64,000 nt of DNA from Carettochelys insculpta (lineage: Eukaryota > Chordata > Testudines > Carettochelyidae). Shown here one piece after another: positions 22,708-33,184 of the stretch. The notes beneath the pieces are model-generated. The model made no database searches. It saw nothing but the letters and a program-made list of their open reading frames with translations, and was not told the DNA's origin. The stretch is from positions 26,124,501 through 26,188,500 of the forward strand of contig NC_134146.1 in the NCBI RefSeq assembly GCF_033958435.1, given 5' to 3'. The position numbers and the translations under genes were made by a program. Positions within the stretch are counted from its first letter, which is position 1, and each line of letters opens with the position of its first letter.

Positions 22708-23400
22708 CGTGATGCTCTGGAAGATGCCCCCAGCCGTGGCGGCCCAGACGTACTTGGCGTCGCAGTAGCCGACAATGGCGGCCTCCTGGCAGCAGCCATC
22801 GCACATCAGGTTGTCCACGTAGCTCTGCCAGCCGGCCATCGTCTTCGCCTGGCGCAGTCGGGCGGAGGAGCGGAGGGCGGCGGCGGCGGTCTCACAGGCG
22901 CGCGCGGAGCGGCAGCCGAGCCCTGCAGCGAGCAGCGCGCGCCCGGCCACGGGGAGAGGAGAGAGGAGGGGGTGGGGCTGCCGCTCCCCCTCCCCTCGGA
23001 CGCGTCTCGGAGCCGCAGCGGACGGGGGCGGGGTGGAGGCAGACCCGGCGGAGGGATACGCCGGGCGGGGGGTAGACGAAGCTGCGGCAGCTACGCGCTC
23101 TGCCCTGCAGCTGGGGGTCTGCCTCGCACGGCGGGGAAGCTCGTCGCTGCGGGTGGCGGCTGGTCCCCGGTTCCGGGGCAGAGCTGCGAGCTGCGCCGCG
23201 TGGCACCTGCACGGCAGAGGCGGAGGGATGAGCGGGCGCGGCAGGGGTCGGTATGTCTGGTGTTACTGCAAACCAGCCGGGCAGCCCGAGCGCGCTCGCG
23301 GGGACTCTGGAGCGGAGCCTTCTGTTGCGGACACCCTCGGGCGCAGGGGTAACTGCGCCGCGCCCAGCCGGAGGATTTCCAGGGCGGAGTTTACCCCCTC
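21860..23400 (-). promoter_or_regulatory. PFN2: PFN2 CpG-island promoter
   Basis: CpG-dense, GC-rich sequence spans exon 1, the start of intron 1 and about 560 bp upstream, then stops abruptly near 23400 at AT-rich DNA. No TATA box is seen near the expected start. This is typical of a broadly expressed gene. Long ORFs on both strands here are due to GC bias. Confidence 0.85.
22708..22839 (-). CDS. PFN2: PFN2 exon 1 with start codon
   Basis: The start ATG is at 22839-22837, in a good context (A at -3, G at +4: gacgATGG). The 132 nt encode [20 protein letters not shown] and then [20 protein letters not shown] and QSIT: the N-terminal helix and first strands with the conserved Trp and Tyr of the poly-proline site. 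The donor is GTAAGG, phase 0. Longer readings from an upstream GC-rich leader are possible on paper, but family length (140 residues) fixes this start. Confidence 0.98.
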
Positions 23401-24424
23401 GGGGTAGCGATTGAGGAAAAGTAGATCACAATTCCTCAAACCGCGAAAGGAAGAGTAACTGCGAGATCCAGGCAGTTGCAGTGGGGAGCTTTGCATATCA
23501 CAGAGTAATTGGTTTCAGCATAATATGTGGGGCTTGAAGGTCACCTGTCAAATCTTTGCCCGTTGCCACAAAACCAAGGATGTGTGAGTGGATTGCATGT
23601 CAAAATGATGAACGTTCAAATGTTAGTTTTTATTTTGTTGTATTTATCAAAAAATTGACTTTCTTCTTTTAGATGGTTTTCGTTTTTGGTTGGTTTTTTT
23701 GCAGGTTTTTTTTTTTTTGTTTTAGGGTTTTGTTTTTTTAAATTCATCTCTTTGTCTACAAAGTAAGATTTCAAAGCGCATATTTCATGCCATAAGAAAT
23801 CTTGAGGTAACACTGTTTGGAAACACATGTATTATGGATTGTATAGCCACTCCAGAGTTTGTTTTATAAGTTCATTTTTGCTGTCATCTCCAAAATAAAG
23901 GGACCTTCCCATTAAAGCACAGTTGATAGGCTAGAGCTGGGGAAGAGAGGACATTTTTCTACGAAATTTGAAGTGAATTACGCAAGAGGTTTCTAATTTA
24001 TAGCTATTTTTAACTTGTCTCCACTAAAACAAACTCGTGGCTGATTTTCACCAAACATTCATCTGCAGAAGTGCTACCCGTAGTGTAACCTGGTGTATGC
24101 CCCAGTCCAGTGTAGCACCATTTGCCCACGCTCTGTCTGCTCTAGAATGTACTGTCGTTGTAACACTAGGGAAGCTGCATTTTACTCAAAACAGAGCAAG
24201 AAAAAAACAAACAAAAAAAAAAGGCAGCTAAAATTTCATTTACTAAACTAATCTGAGATCAAGTCACAGGCGAAGAAAGAAGAAAATCTCTATTTTCTTT
24301 TGTAAGATCTTATTTTGGTAAAGGAGATCAGGAGACGTCAAAGCAATTGTAATGGTTTCTTCTGAGTGACTTTTTGGGGAGAAAAGATGTATCCCTGCAT
24401 TGCTTCCTTTTACCTCCCTCTCAG
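23401..24424. other. Upstream intergenic DNA
   Basis: AT-rich, with T-runs at 23695-23740 and A-runs near 24205-24225. Nothing recognised before the exon-like sequence at 24425. Confidence 0.6.
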
Positions 24425-24860
24425 AGTCCTCTGGTAGTCCCTGTACCTCCTAAAGAAGGCCCATTGTGTGGAGAAACTGCGAAGTGTGTGGAACACTTGA
24501 GAAGGAAGTATGGGGAAGCACAGAGGGCAAAGAAGAAACTACTTTTGGACTATAAGCAGAGGCTACAAAATAAAAAAACTAGTCAAACATCAAAACAAAA
24601 TAGCAATTGAGCAGTTTGTTGAAGGTGTCAAGGTAAAATGCCTGAGTAGGAAGTGAATTCTAGTTGTTGCTGGTTGGTTGTTTTTTTACACTTTCTGCTG
24701 CATTATTGTCAGTTAAAGCACTCTCTTTCTAAAGGGTGCATCCAAAATGGAAGAATGTTCAAAACTGAAGTCTCATGAATGAGAACGTAAACTCAAGGAC
24801 CTGGTGGAAACTTTACATATTTATTTGGACACTTTGCTAACCAAAATCTTGGGAGGATGA
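24425..24860 (+). pseudogene. Two exon-like segments of an unrecognised coiled-coil gene
   Basis: Segment 1 (24425-24632) follows a strong polypyrimidine-CAG acceptor and ends AAG/GTAAAA. It reads CVEHLRRKYGEAQRAKKKLL and then LDYKQRLQNK; a change of frame near 24595 is needed to continue as IAIEQFVEGVK. Its 208 nt is one more than a multiple of three. Segment 2 (24735-24860) follows CTTTCTAAAG after a 102-nt GT-AG gap and reads GASKMEECSKLKSHE, TGA, ERKLKDLVETLHIYLDTLLT, KILGG and a stop. After correction both segments are phase 0, and both are Lys/Glu-rich and helical. One frameshift and one internal stop (24780-24782) suggest a decayed gene. I do not recognise the family. Chance exon-like sequence is the alternative. 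Confidence 0.45.
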
Positions 24861-25544
24861 CTTCCTAGGATCTATGGAATACTACGGAGGAGGGAGCCTG
24901 AGCAACACAACATGGCTGAGTTGAATCCTAAGGGACATCTGAGCCCCAACGAGTAGGATTAACCAAGTCCAATAAAGTCCCGTTCAGTAAAGTCCCTTTG
25001 GAGTGGCATCTCTTTTGATGTGTGTCTCATGTTAAGGTCTCTCATTTTGACATCACATATAGGCTGATCTTAGTTTATGGTGAGTACAAATTCAAGTGGT
25101 ATTTTTACAGGACCTTACTTTTCTCCGACCAGTGCTTGAATTTAAAGTGAATCCCAGAATACATCCTAGAAGAGAAATTCTTTTTAGCTAGTAGAACCAT
25201 ATTAAGTGACCGGAGTATGAATTTTTTTCAGGGTCTGTCTTCAGATCACCGGATCATTAAATTTTCAGTTTGCTGGGTCAGAGTTGATCCTTTTTCTGAG
25301 TATACAGTAGGGTCCATCTCTCTAGACAGCCAGTATTCAGTTTGAAATCTCTGAATTGAGGCTCCATTCTTTTAAGTTTCTCTTTTTAGTTTAGCCAGCT
25401 GGCTCTTATGTTTTGAGATCCGTTGGTGGGGGGTTTATTCATTTTATGTTTCCATCTGCCCAACAGAACAGTATTTGGGCATTCAAGAGGGCTTGGCTCT
25501 TAGTAACTCCTGGCTGGTTCACAATACATTACTGTTTTGACATA
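24861..25544. other. Intergenic DNA, nothing recognised
   Basis: No coding potential or clear repeat. The left copy of the target duplication for the next element (gttttgacata) is at 25534-25544. Confidence 0.6.
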
Positions 25545-25733
25545 GTCACAGAGAGGTAGCCATGTTAGTTTGTATCTTCACAAAGCAAAAAAATCAGTCA
25601 TGTAGCACTTTAAAGACCAAAAATAATTTATTAGGTGGTGTGCTAGAAGAAGTGGGTCTGTCCCACAAAAGCTCATCACCCAATAAATTATTTTGTTAGT
25701 CTTTAAAATACTACATGACTGATTTTTTGTTTT
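25545..25733. mobile_element. Inverted-dimer PLE tail with 11-bp TSD
   Basis: The left arm (minus sense) runs from 'gtcacagagaggtagcc' through 'agcactttaaagac' and 'aataatttattaggtg'. The right arm (plus sense) runs from 'agaagtgggtctgtccca' through 'aataaattattttgttag' to 'gattttttgtttt'. The direct repeat gttttgacata flanks the pair (25534-25544, 25734-25744). Only the left arm carries the outermost 'gtagccatgttagt' segment. Confidence 0.85.
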
Positions 25734-26725
25734 GTTTTGACATAATCCAACTTTGCCAACATATTTGCCACAGACTAGTGGAGTTAACTCAAACAAAAGC
25801 AGATTAATCTCATGCTGATACAGTAGGATTTGTGCATAGATCCCGATCATGTATAAAAATGGTAGGATCCCCACCTTGTTAAGCTAACATCAGTTTTAAT
25901 ACTTGTGATATTTATAAATTGCAAGTTCAGGTTCCTTCTGAGTTCCTGTGGGAGAAGTAGTGTCTTCACTATGTTCCTGAAAAACTGCAGGAGTGTTGAG
26001 ATGGACTGACTTTTTGGACAACTGTTCTATCTGGTTTAAATTTCTAATTTTGGTGAGCATCTTTTAAGATGGAATAACTTCGAGTCCTTTGTCTTTGTTA
26101 AAATTTGCAGATGTATTTGGGATTAAGTGGGTATGAGGTTGCTTCTTATGTAACCTACTATGAAGCTGTCATCCAAAAACAGAGATTATGCTGGCTGTAG
26201 CCTCTTTCAGATTCCTCCTTCGACTCAACTTTATCAAGGTTAGAAATGTAAGAACTGAATACCTCTAGTCCAAAATTATCAAAACCTAGTGAATGTGCTA
26301 TGCTAGGTAACCTGAACAATAGTGGATCCTGTGAAAACTCTTAGTTATTGTCATATTGACAAGCCTTCCTCTCCATGCTGTGCAGTCTTGCATCCTTCTC
26401 TTCGTGTGTTCCATCCTCTTTATCTTTTCATTTCTCAGCACTTCAGTTTTTACACATGAAATTCACTTTCACCATCTTCCCCATTCCATCCACTAAGATA
26501 ATGTGATGAAATAATAGTGATGACCTCTAAAGTGTCCCATGTGTGGCTGATCTGAGTGGGGAAGTCCACGCCTCAAAGTTGTTTCAGGCTCTCTGTAGAC
26601 TCAGGAAGACATTTTTGTAGGAGCTTTGCCATCAATCTCTTTGGAAGGTTAACTTCACAACCCAGAGGGCTAGAAACTTAGGCTTTGGTGGGGGTGGAAG
26701 AGCAGAGAGGTTAAACAAAAGCTTA

Positions 26726-26850
26726 GGGTTCAGCTACATGGGTGAAGAAATGTGTACGAGAAGGTATGATACTAAAGTGTATGAACACATTGTGCATTAA
26801 TTCCTCTGTAGTGCCCCTAGTGTGCATTGCCACACTGTATAGACAAGCCC
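26726..26850. mobile_element. Short Harbinger-type MITE candidate, TSD TTA
   Basis: 125 bp between GGGTTCAGCTACATG and (inverted) GGGCTTGTCTATACAGTG, flanked by TTA at 26723-26725 and 26851-26853. The terminal repeats are weaker than in the other copies, so the class is tentative. Confidence 0.5.
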
Positions 26851-26853
26851 TTA

Positions 26854-27689
26854 GAATCTACAGGATGGTGTTGTTTTTGTTTGTGGGGTTTATTTACCAG
26901 AACTGAAACTGTTAACTCACAGTACTACTAAATCAATTTCTCCCTCGCTACTTCCAAAAGTACTTGTGGTAAAGCACACAGATTGTCACAGGAAACAGTG
27001 TGGTTTACGAAGGAAGAATCAAAAGTAACACAGCAAAGTAACTATGACTAAGTTGCCAGCTGGAAGAGAACAATGCATCAAAGGATATGTTGGCTTAAAT
27101 GTATTGAAATGAACAGTTATAGTCAAGGCACAAGAAATCCACAAGTGTGGGTTTTCTGGCTTTTTGTAGTTTCAGGCTGTTCCCATAGACTTCTGGTATC
27201 TGTGATTTCTGCAGAATTTGCATTTTCATCTGCAAAACATGGAGACATCACATTCTATGTGAATATTCTCTACCTACTACAGTTACCTAAGATTACAAAA
27301 ACTGAAAGAAACTGAGGGAAGCAATAGTTTACTTTGTATATTTGATTGTACTTTGTGCATAGTCAGTGTAATTTTGTTGATGTTCAGTTACACTCCCTCC
27401 TCATACACTGATATGTGTTGATACCACACACTTTGATGACATCACTATTACAGGGCTTTGAAGAGCTCAGGTTCATGCTCTCCCCTGGACCTCCCTCACC
27501 CTGGTATCTGAGCATCACTGTGGTATGTGGTCTTTGAAAAGGTGAAGTGCTACTCCAACAATTAGTTGTACGTTCCTACCAAATTCTTCACTCATTTACA
27601 TTGCTGTAACTTCAGTGAAAGTGTATTTGGTCCATCAGTGAAGAAAAACATGAAGTTTTAAACAGCTCCTGTTAGTGACAAGACTTAAA
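26854..27689. other. Intergenic DNA, nothing recognised
   Basis: No gene or bounded repeat seen; the ORF at 27073-27315 shows no familiar motif. Confidence 0.55.
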
Positions 27690-27985
27690 ATTACAGTGAC
27701 CAGCCCACTGATTGGCGGGGGGACACACAAAGAGGGCAGTTTCCCCTGGGTCCAGCATTTCAAAGGAGCTTGGAGCTCCAGCTGCCTCTACTACCAAAGT
27801 AGCAGCAGCAGTGGCCATAGCTCCAGGCCCCTTTGAAATGGTGCAGTGCTGTGCTGCCACTCAGTGCACTGCTGTGAGGGTGCACTGGGGGAGGAGGGAA
27901 GCAGGGCTGACTGCCCTAAGCCTTGCCCTTTCTGCCCCAGCGGCAGGGAGCCAGCCCTCCCCACCCTGCCCCTAGGCCTGCAGCA
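27690..27985. repeat. Unclassified GC-rich dispersed repeat, copy 1
   Basis: It shares blocks such as 'cagcatttcaaaggagc', 'cccctttgaaatg' and 'gctgtgaag(g)gt' with 54905-55200, and the 'gggca..tttcccc' start with that copy. The matched 'tttcaaagg' and 'cctttgaaa' blocks within each copy are inverted with respect to each other. Coding frames here are incidental. Confidence 0.6.
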
Positions 27986-28359
27986 GCTGTTGGTGCTGCT
28001 GCTAGTGATCACTAGACTCTTAACCAGGATAAGATGGATGGAGCTGCCAATCAGCAGGAGCCCCTTTAGATCTCACCCACCATCCGTGAGTGTCCTAATA
28101 TGTCGTGCCTCTGAGAAAATGGGGAAGTGAAGACTAAGTGCCTCTGCATAGGCTGAACTGCAAGGGAATGTTAGGTGCCACTGCTCTGGTTCAGACTGCT
28201 GCAGACCTAAATTCACTTGATAAAGGCTTGGTCTTCCTATTCACGGCAAGAGCCTCTTAAATATGTATGGCCCTCATAATGTGAGGGAGTTCCAGGCAGG
28301 AAAATCATTCTGTAGTTCTCTACCACCACCCCAGGAATCCAGGTTTCCTATTCATACTA

Positions 28360-28878
28360 CAAGTTGAACCTCTAGTCCAGCACCATTGGGACACAACCAG
28401 AACCAAAGAATTTGCTGAACCATGGGAGGACCCCATAGAGTACAAGCAGGTTTCCATAGGTGCAGGAAGTAGAGGTGCAGGAGGTGCTTTGCAACTAATG
28501 TGGCCCCGTCACCTGGGGGACCACTGCCACCAGGGGTCCCAGCCACTGGCCCCCACCCAAGGGATCTGATGCCAGCCATGAAGTCCCAGCTGCGATCCCC
28601 TCATCCAGGGTTCCAGCCTGGGGTAGTTAGGGGTGCTGATAGAGGTAAGGGGGACATGGTACTTTGGAAGTGCTGGGAGGGAATCAGAGGAGTTGCTAAG
28701 CATGAGGCTGCCAGTATGTGAGGGGACAGTGGGAGACAGGATACAGTGGGAAGCTTAGTGCCAGTGGGTGCTTCTCACCCACTAATTTTTCCCCATGGAT
28801 GCTCCAGATCTGGAGCACCAAAGGAGTCAGTGCCTATGTTCCAGACCAGAGAGTGCTAGACTAGAGAAGTTCAACCTG
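28360..28878. mobile_element. Tc1/mariner (Tigger-like) non-autonomous element
   Basis: 519 bp flanked by TA dinucleotides (28358-28359, 28879-28880). Terminal inverted repeats of about 26 bp start CAAGTTGAACCTCTAGTCCA on the left and CAGGTTGAACTTCTCTAGTC on the right. No transposase frame is visible; the interior is GC-rich. A related end occurs at 61185-61260. Confidence 0.72.
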
Positions 28879-29197
28879 TACAACTATCACTGGGTGTGTG
28901 CCAGGCAGCCCTCTATCCATCAAAGGATGATGATGACCTGCATCCCACTGAGAAGATGAGTCAAAGCTCATCCAAACCGGGACCACTCCTGAAGGGGTAA
29001 GAAAATGCCAGTTTCTGTGTTTAAAACTAAAAGGGAGCAATCCAGAGTCTTCCTAGCTGTTTCTAGTCACCCTATAGAAAACTACACCTTGATCCAGATG
29101 CAGAAAGTGAGCCCATCAGCCACCTGTTACATCAAGGGTGAAAGACTTCAGCCTGGACAGCATGAGGCTGTTCCTAAATAACAGCTTCCCACTCTGA

Positions 29198-29425
29198 GAC
29201 TATGTCTAGACTGCAGGCTTTTGTCGACAGAGTGCGCATCCAAACCAGATCTCTTGGAAGAGATCTGCCGTGTCAGGAGTGTTCTGTCAACATCCCTGTA
29301 CGCCTTGTTACATGAGGAAGAAGGGATGTCTCAACAAAGGGGGTTTTCCAAAAATTGGGCCTGTTTGGATGGGCCAAATGTCAGAAAAGCCTCTCCCAAC
29401 AGTTTCCTGCAGTCTAGACGCAGCC
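29198..29425. mobile_element. Harbinger-type MITE, TSD TGA
   Basis: 228 bp with ends GACTATGTCTAGACTGCAGG and its near-inverse CCTGCAGTCTAGACGCAGCC, flanked by TGA (29195-29197, 29426-29428). The interior has 'ttgtcgacag' blocks shared with 31710-32068. Confidence 0.82.
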
Positions 29426-29428
29426 TGA

Positions 29429-30464
29429 AAATTTAAGGATTCTATCAAACATAAAAGGCACAGACTTTTCTCCTTCCTCCTTCCCCCAGCAGGGCCTCAG
29501 GAATAAAAAGTCCAAATACCAACAAATAGCATAAATAAATTTTAAAAATCCAAAAGGAAATTTAGATTCCATCACTCATCAGCAAACAGAGGGACATACA
29601 GGCATTTCTGGCTCCACCACTGTTTTGAAAACACACAAGGCAAACAGCTTTTGGCTGAGGAAAATTCAATGGGGAAAGATTATTTAGAAAGAAAATATAG
29701 AAAACTGTTATGATTTGAAATATAAGAAGCAAAATAAGCCATTTCCATAAACGTCTAAAATGAAATTTAAGCCAGATGGTAAGAACAAATCCAGAGGCTC
29801 CTTTTACTCCTCTCAGCATCAAAAATTCAGTTCTGTTACTACATACAAGCTATATTTGATATTTGTGTAATTCTCCCACTGATGCCAGTGAGGATTTAAG
29901 AGACCTGTTTTTGACTTGTCTTTTCTGGGAAAGTCGACTGGCATTTCAAATGTAGCTTTTGAATGGTCCATTATGTTTTGCAGTTTTTGTGACACTTTGG
30001 TATATGTAAACGGAAACAGTATCAAGTAGTGAGCGCAGTGCTCTGTCAGGCCAAAGTGTCACTCTTTCTGGCTTAATGCTGATAAATATATCTGCAGCAT
30101 CTTTCTGGCAGATCATATGCTTGTCATAGTCTATGTCCAGTTTTGGCCTTTTGACTCATGTCATGTTCCTATAATTAAGTTGGTAGAGTTTAGGTTTTCT
30201 TTGTTTACTTTACGTAATCATTATTAGACTGTTTTCTGCTGCTTGTTCCTTTTATCCCCTTCTCAATAGTCTGCCAGTGAATGAAGTAGTTAGTTATTTT
30301 AGACCTTTTTCCTATGTAAGATAGCTTAGCCAAAATATCCATAAGTCTGACTGTCTGGGTCATTTCCTTTGCTACAGTAAAATATTATACTTTATGAAAA
30401 TATACTTATTTTATGAAGGACGTAACTGAGATATGCTTTATGCAAGATGGTACATATATATGTG
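29429..30464. other. Intergenic DNA, nothing recognised
   Basis: AT-rich with no supported gene or bounded repeat. Confidence 0.55.
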
Positions 30465-30850
30465 TGACAGGGTCTGGACTCCCGGAAGGGGTCCTCCCCT
30501 TCCAGGTCAGTGGGCGGCCATCCCGCCCCAATGCAACATGTCCCAAACAACCCCCAAGTCACTGGTTTGGGGAAGGGGGTTCCCACCTTGCCTCAGGTGG
30601 GCAAGCGGCAACAGTTCGCAGCCCCTTGCGTTAACTCAGGCAGGTGCTGGGGGAAAATCAGCTCACACCTTTCCAAAGTGAGCCCAGGCCCTAGCTCATG
30701 GCAGGGCAGCAAGCCCACAGTCTTAAAGGGAGCCCTCAAGCCTTGAAGCAAGGCAGGACAGGCTCAAGCCCTAATCAGGGTGGGGCAACACACAGTACAG
30801 AAGAGCCCTAGCCCTGGAGCAAGGTAGGGCCATCCCAGGCCCTAACACAG
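30465..30850. repeat. GC-rich repeat, possible LTR or retroelement fragment
   Basis: It begins 'tgtgacagggtctggac' and is sharply more GC-rich than its flanks. The second half has loosely repeated 'agccctagccctggagcaag'-type units. No matching terminus or target duplication was found, so the class is open. Confidence 0.4.
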
Positions 30851-31709
30851 GGCCCAATGTTTAGTCTATATTTTTCCATTTGTGTGTGGAATAAATTTTG
30901 TTATGCGCACCAAGGTATGTGTGGATGTTCACCACCAGTAGAAACACATGTTGTGGGTGCTCTGCCAGTCAAATGGGTGGCATCTGAATCTCTCCTGGGT
31001 GGCCAACCAAGCACTCAGCTTCCAGGAACAATAGTGTCCTTAGCTGGGGGCCCAGCCTGGCAGAGTGGGCTGACTCAGTGGTATGAAAGCACCTCAGTTG
31101 GCATCCCAGCAGTCCCAACCCATCAATTTTTTGGGTTACAGAACCACATCCATTCAAAAGAAATAGTCAAACAAAAATTTGTATTAAAATGGAGTTAAGA
31201 TTACAGGGACATAGCATTTTAAAAATCTGGGAAATTTAATTCCCAAACAAAAGCAACTAACTTAACTCAAATGACAACTGTAACTTTAAATTCTGCTCCA
31301 TACAGCTTCAAACGTATAGTATACTTAGAATGAAACAGAAAATATTGCGGTTTTCTATGTTTAATCTGTCAGTTTTTGGCATTTAATAGCAAACTATTCG
31401 AGTACCAAAATACCAAGTTCTCGTTCTCAATAGTAGCGGAATGGCCTACCCCCAATTTGCATCAAAGAATGATTGGTACAGCAGTTAATATCAAACATGT
31501 TAATTCTGGTACTCTGAAAAGGCTACTTAGTCTGAAGAGCTGTTTTCACCACAGTTGTCAAATGCTGTGTACTTTAAAGAGAGGAACAAAAAATTCTGCA
31601 AAATAAGTTTATCTAGAAACAATTACCAAACAAGGACAAAGAAAATTTAAATCTGAGACAATGAGTGCTCTGGTTAGAAAAAGATATTCCATCTTAAATT
31701 TAACTACTA
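30851..31709. other. Intergenic DNA with possible old repeat
   Basis: The 30895-31160 part looks repeat-like but has no visible ends. The remainder is AT-rich and unrecognised. Confidence 0.45.
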
Positions 31710-32068
31710 GGCTGGGTCTACACTACAGAGTTTTGTCAACAGAAGGGGCCGTCTGTTGATATAACTCAGGGAATGTCCACACACTTAAAGCATTCTCTTG
31801 ACAGAACTCTGCATTTTCCGCCACAGTATAATCCTTCAAAAATTTGAGGCCTAACAATCTCTGGACGTAATACTCTCAACAAAAGTGCAGCGTCGCCACT
31901 TCTGTCGACAGAGAGGGCTTCCAGTTGCCAGGCAGCCCTCTTTGCAGAGCTGCCATTCCATTTTCTGGCACCACAGAGCAAGTTGCACGTAGATGCAATC
32001 CATCGACAGAATACTGTTGAGATTTCCCTGTCGCTTCTGTCGACAGATGCTTCTAGTGTAGACATAGC
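31710..32068. mobile_element. Harbinger-type MITE, TSD CTA
   Basis: The left end is GGCTGGGTCTACACTACAGA and the right end CTAGTGTAGACATAGC. CTA lies on both sides, sharing a base with the right terminus. 'ctgtcgacag' palindromes occur throughout (31908, 32000, 32037). First of three MITEs packed within 1.5 kb. Confidence 0.8.
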
Positions 32069-32331
32069 TAGTGAACTGAAATGTAGCAGCAGCAATAGTG
32101 AGGATGAAAGGAAACAATGAGAAAACACAAACGTTGGGGAAGAGGGAAAGTTGAGTAGAAGAAAAAAATGGTATAATGAAAAGAGTCTCCCTTTAAATAT
32201 ATTATAGTTATTTATATTTTTAATGTCCCATTGAAACTTAGGAAGCAGAAGATTTTATCTTGTTTAAACCTCACAACATGATTATAAAAAACAGCATACA
32301 GAAACTGTATGGATAAGTATGTCAACCCAAT

Positions 32332-32504
32332 GGCTATGTCTACAGTAGTCCCCCCCACATTTTGAAAGGGGGATGCTAATGAGACAACTTAGGATATGCT
32401 AATGAGGTGCTGCAAATTCACTGCAGTGCCTCATTAGCATATCCCAAAGTATCTCATTAACATCACCCTTTCAAATGGTGGGGGGTGCTAGTGTAGACAT
32501 AGCC
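32332..32504. mobile_element. Small Harbinger-type MITE
   Basis: 173 bp, almost a perfect palindrome: GGCTATGTCTACAGTAG ... CTAGTGTAGACATAGCC, with inverted 'ttagcatatcc' and 'ctcattagcat' arms around 32410. The flanks AAT and AGT are an imperfect duplication. Confidence 0.82.
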
Positions 32505-32529
32505 AGTATAGCACAAAGCATAATCAATG

Positions 32530-32770
32530 ACACGTGGAAAGTTAAGACCCTGGTATTTGGCATAATGGATGACTCAAAAAGGAGAAGCAGACTCCCACAG
32601 AGAATGGGTAGATGATATAATAGATTGGTGTGGAGCTACTCTATAGAAACTAAGCCATTCCACAATGGAGAGGGAAAGATGGAAGGAAATAGTGAAGGAG
32701 GCATCAGACACCAATGGGCACTGAGCCCAAGGTTGTTGATGATGACAATGATGATGATAAGTAATCAATC
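32530..32770 (+). mobile_element. Non-LTR retrotransposon ORF2 C-terminal fragment
   Basis: The frame starting at 32569 reads WVDDIIDWCGATL, a TAG stop, then ERERWKEIVKEASDTNGH and a TGA at 32722-32724. This is the typical C-terminus of RTE/R4-like non-LTR elements. A short gat-repeat tail (32740-32760) follows, as expected for the 3' end. 5'-truncated and dead. Confidence 0.8.
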
Positions 32771-32978
32771 AGGTTAGTCTATCTCAGCACCTAAGACCCA
32801 GATTTAGCTTACCTTAGAAGTAGTTTCCCCCAAAGATTGTCCCACTGATTTCAGTGGGGCTAATCACAAGAGTAAATTATTAATGAACATGAGTAAGGAT
32901 TAGCAGACTCTTAGATTTTTATGGCTTGTTTTCATGTACAGAAGAAACAGTGTAGCTAAATAGACTACTTTGGGATTT

Positions 32979-33184
32979 GGTGCTGTCTACATAGCACCAA
33001 ATTTCAAAATACAGTGCTATTTCGAGGCATCCCTGAGCCCCCCTTCAACGAGGGGTAGAGTGATACCGAAGTAGCAGATCCAGTATTTAAAAATATTTTG
33101 AAATACCAGGTACATTTCCTATACAGAGTTATTATTTCAGGATACCTCAGTATCCTGAAATAGCTCTGCAGTGTACACATAGCC
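32979..33184. mobile_element. Harbinger-type MITE, 'tatttcaaaata' subfamily
   Basis: The left end GGTGCTGTCTACATAGC pairs with the inverted right end GGCTATGTGTACACTGC. The interior has 'atttcaaaatac' and 'atttcgagg' motifs and a 'caggatacctcagtatcctg' palindrome. The target duplication is unclear. Confidence 0.65.

Noticed and set aside
21569..23407. Long ORFs on both strands (for example 22606-23352 +, 21939-22586 -)
   Set aside because: They lie in the PFN2 CpG island, where high GC removes stop codons. They have Pro/Gly/Arg/Ala-rich composition with no domain and overlap PFN2 exon 1 out of frame.
32740..32762. gat-repeat as a separate microsatellite
   Set aside because: It directly follows the LINE stop codon and is best explained as that element's 3' tail.
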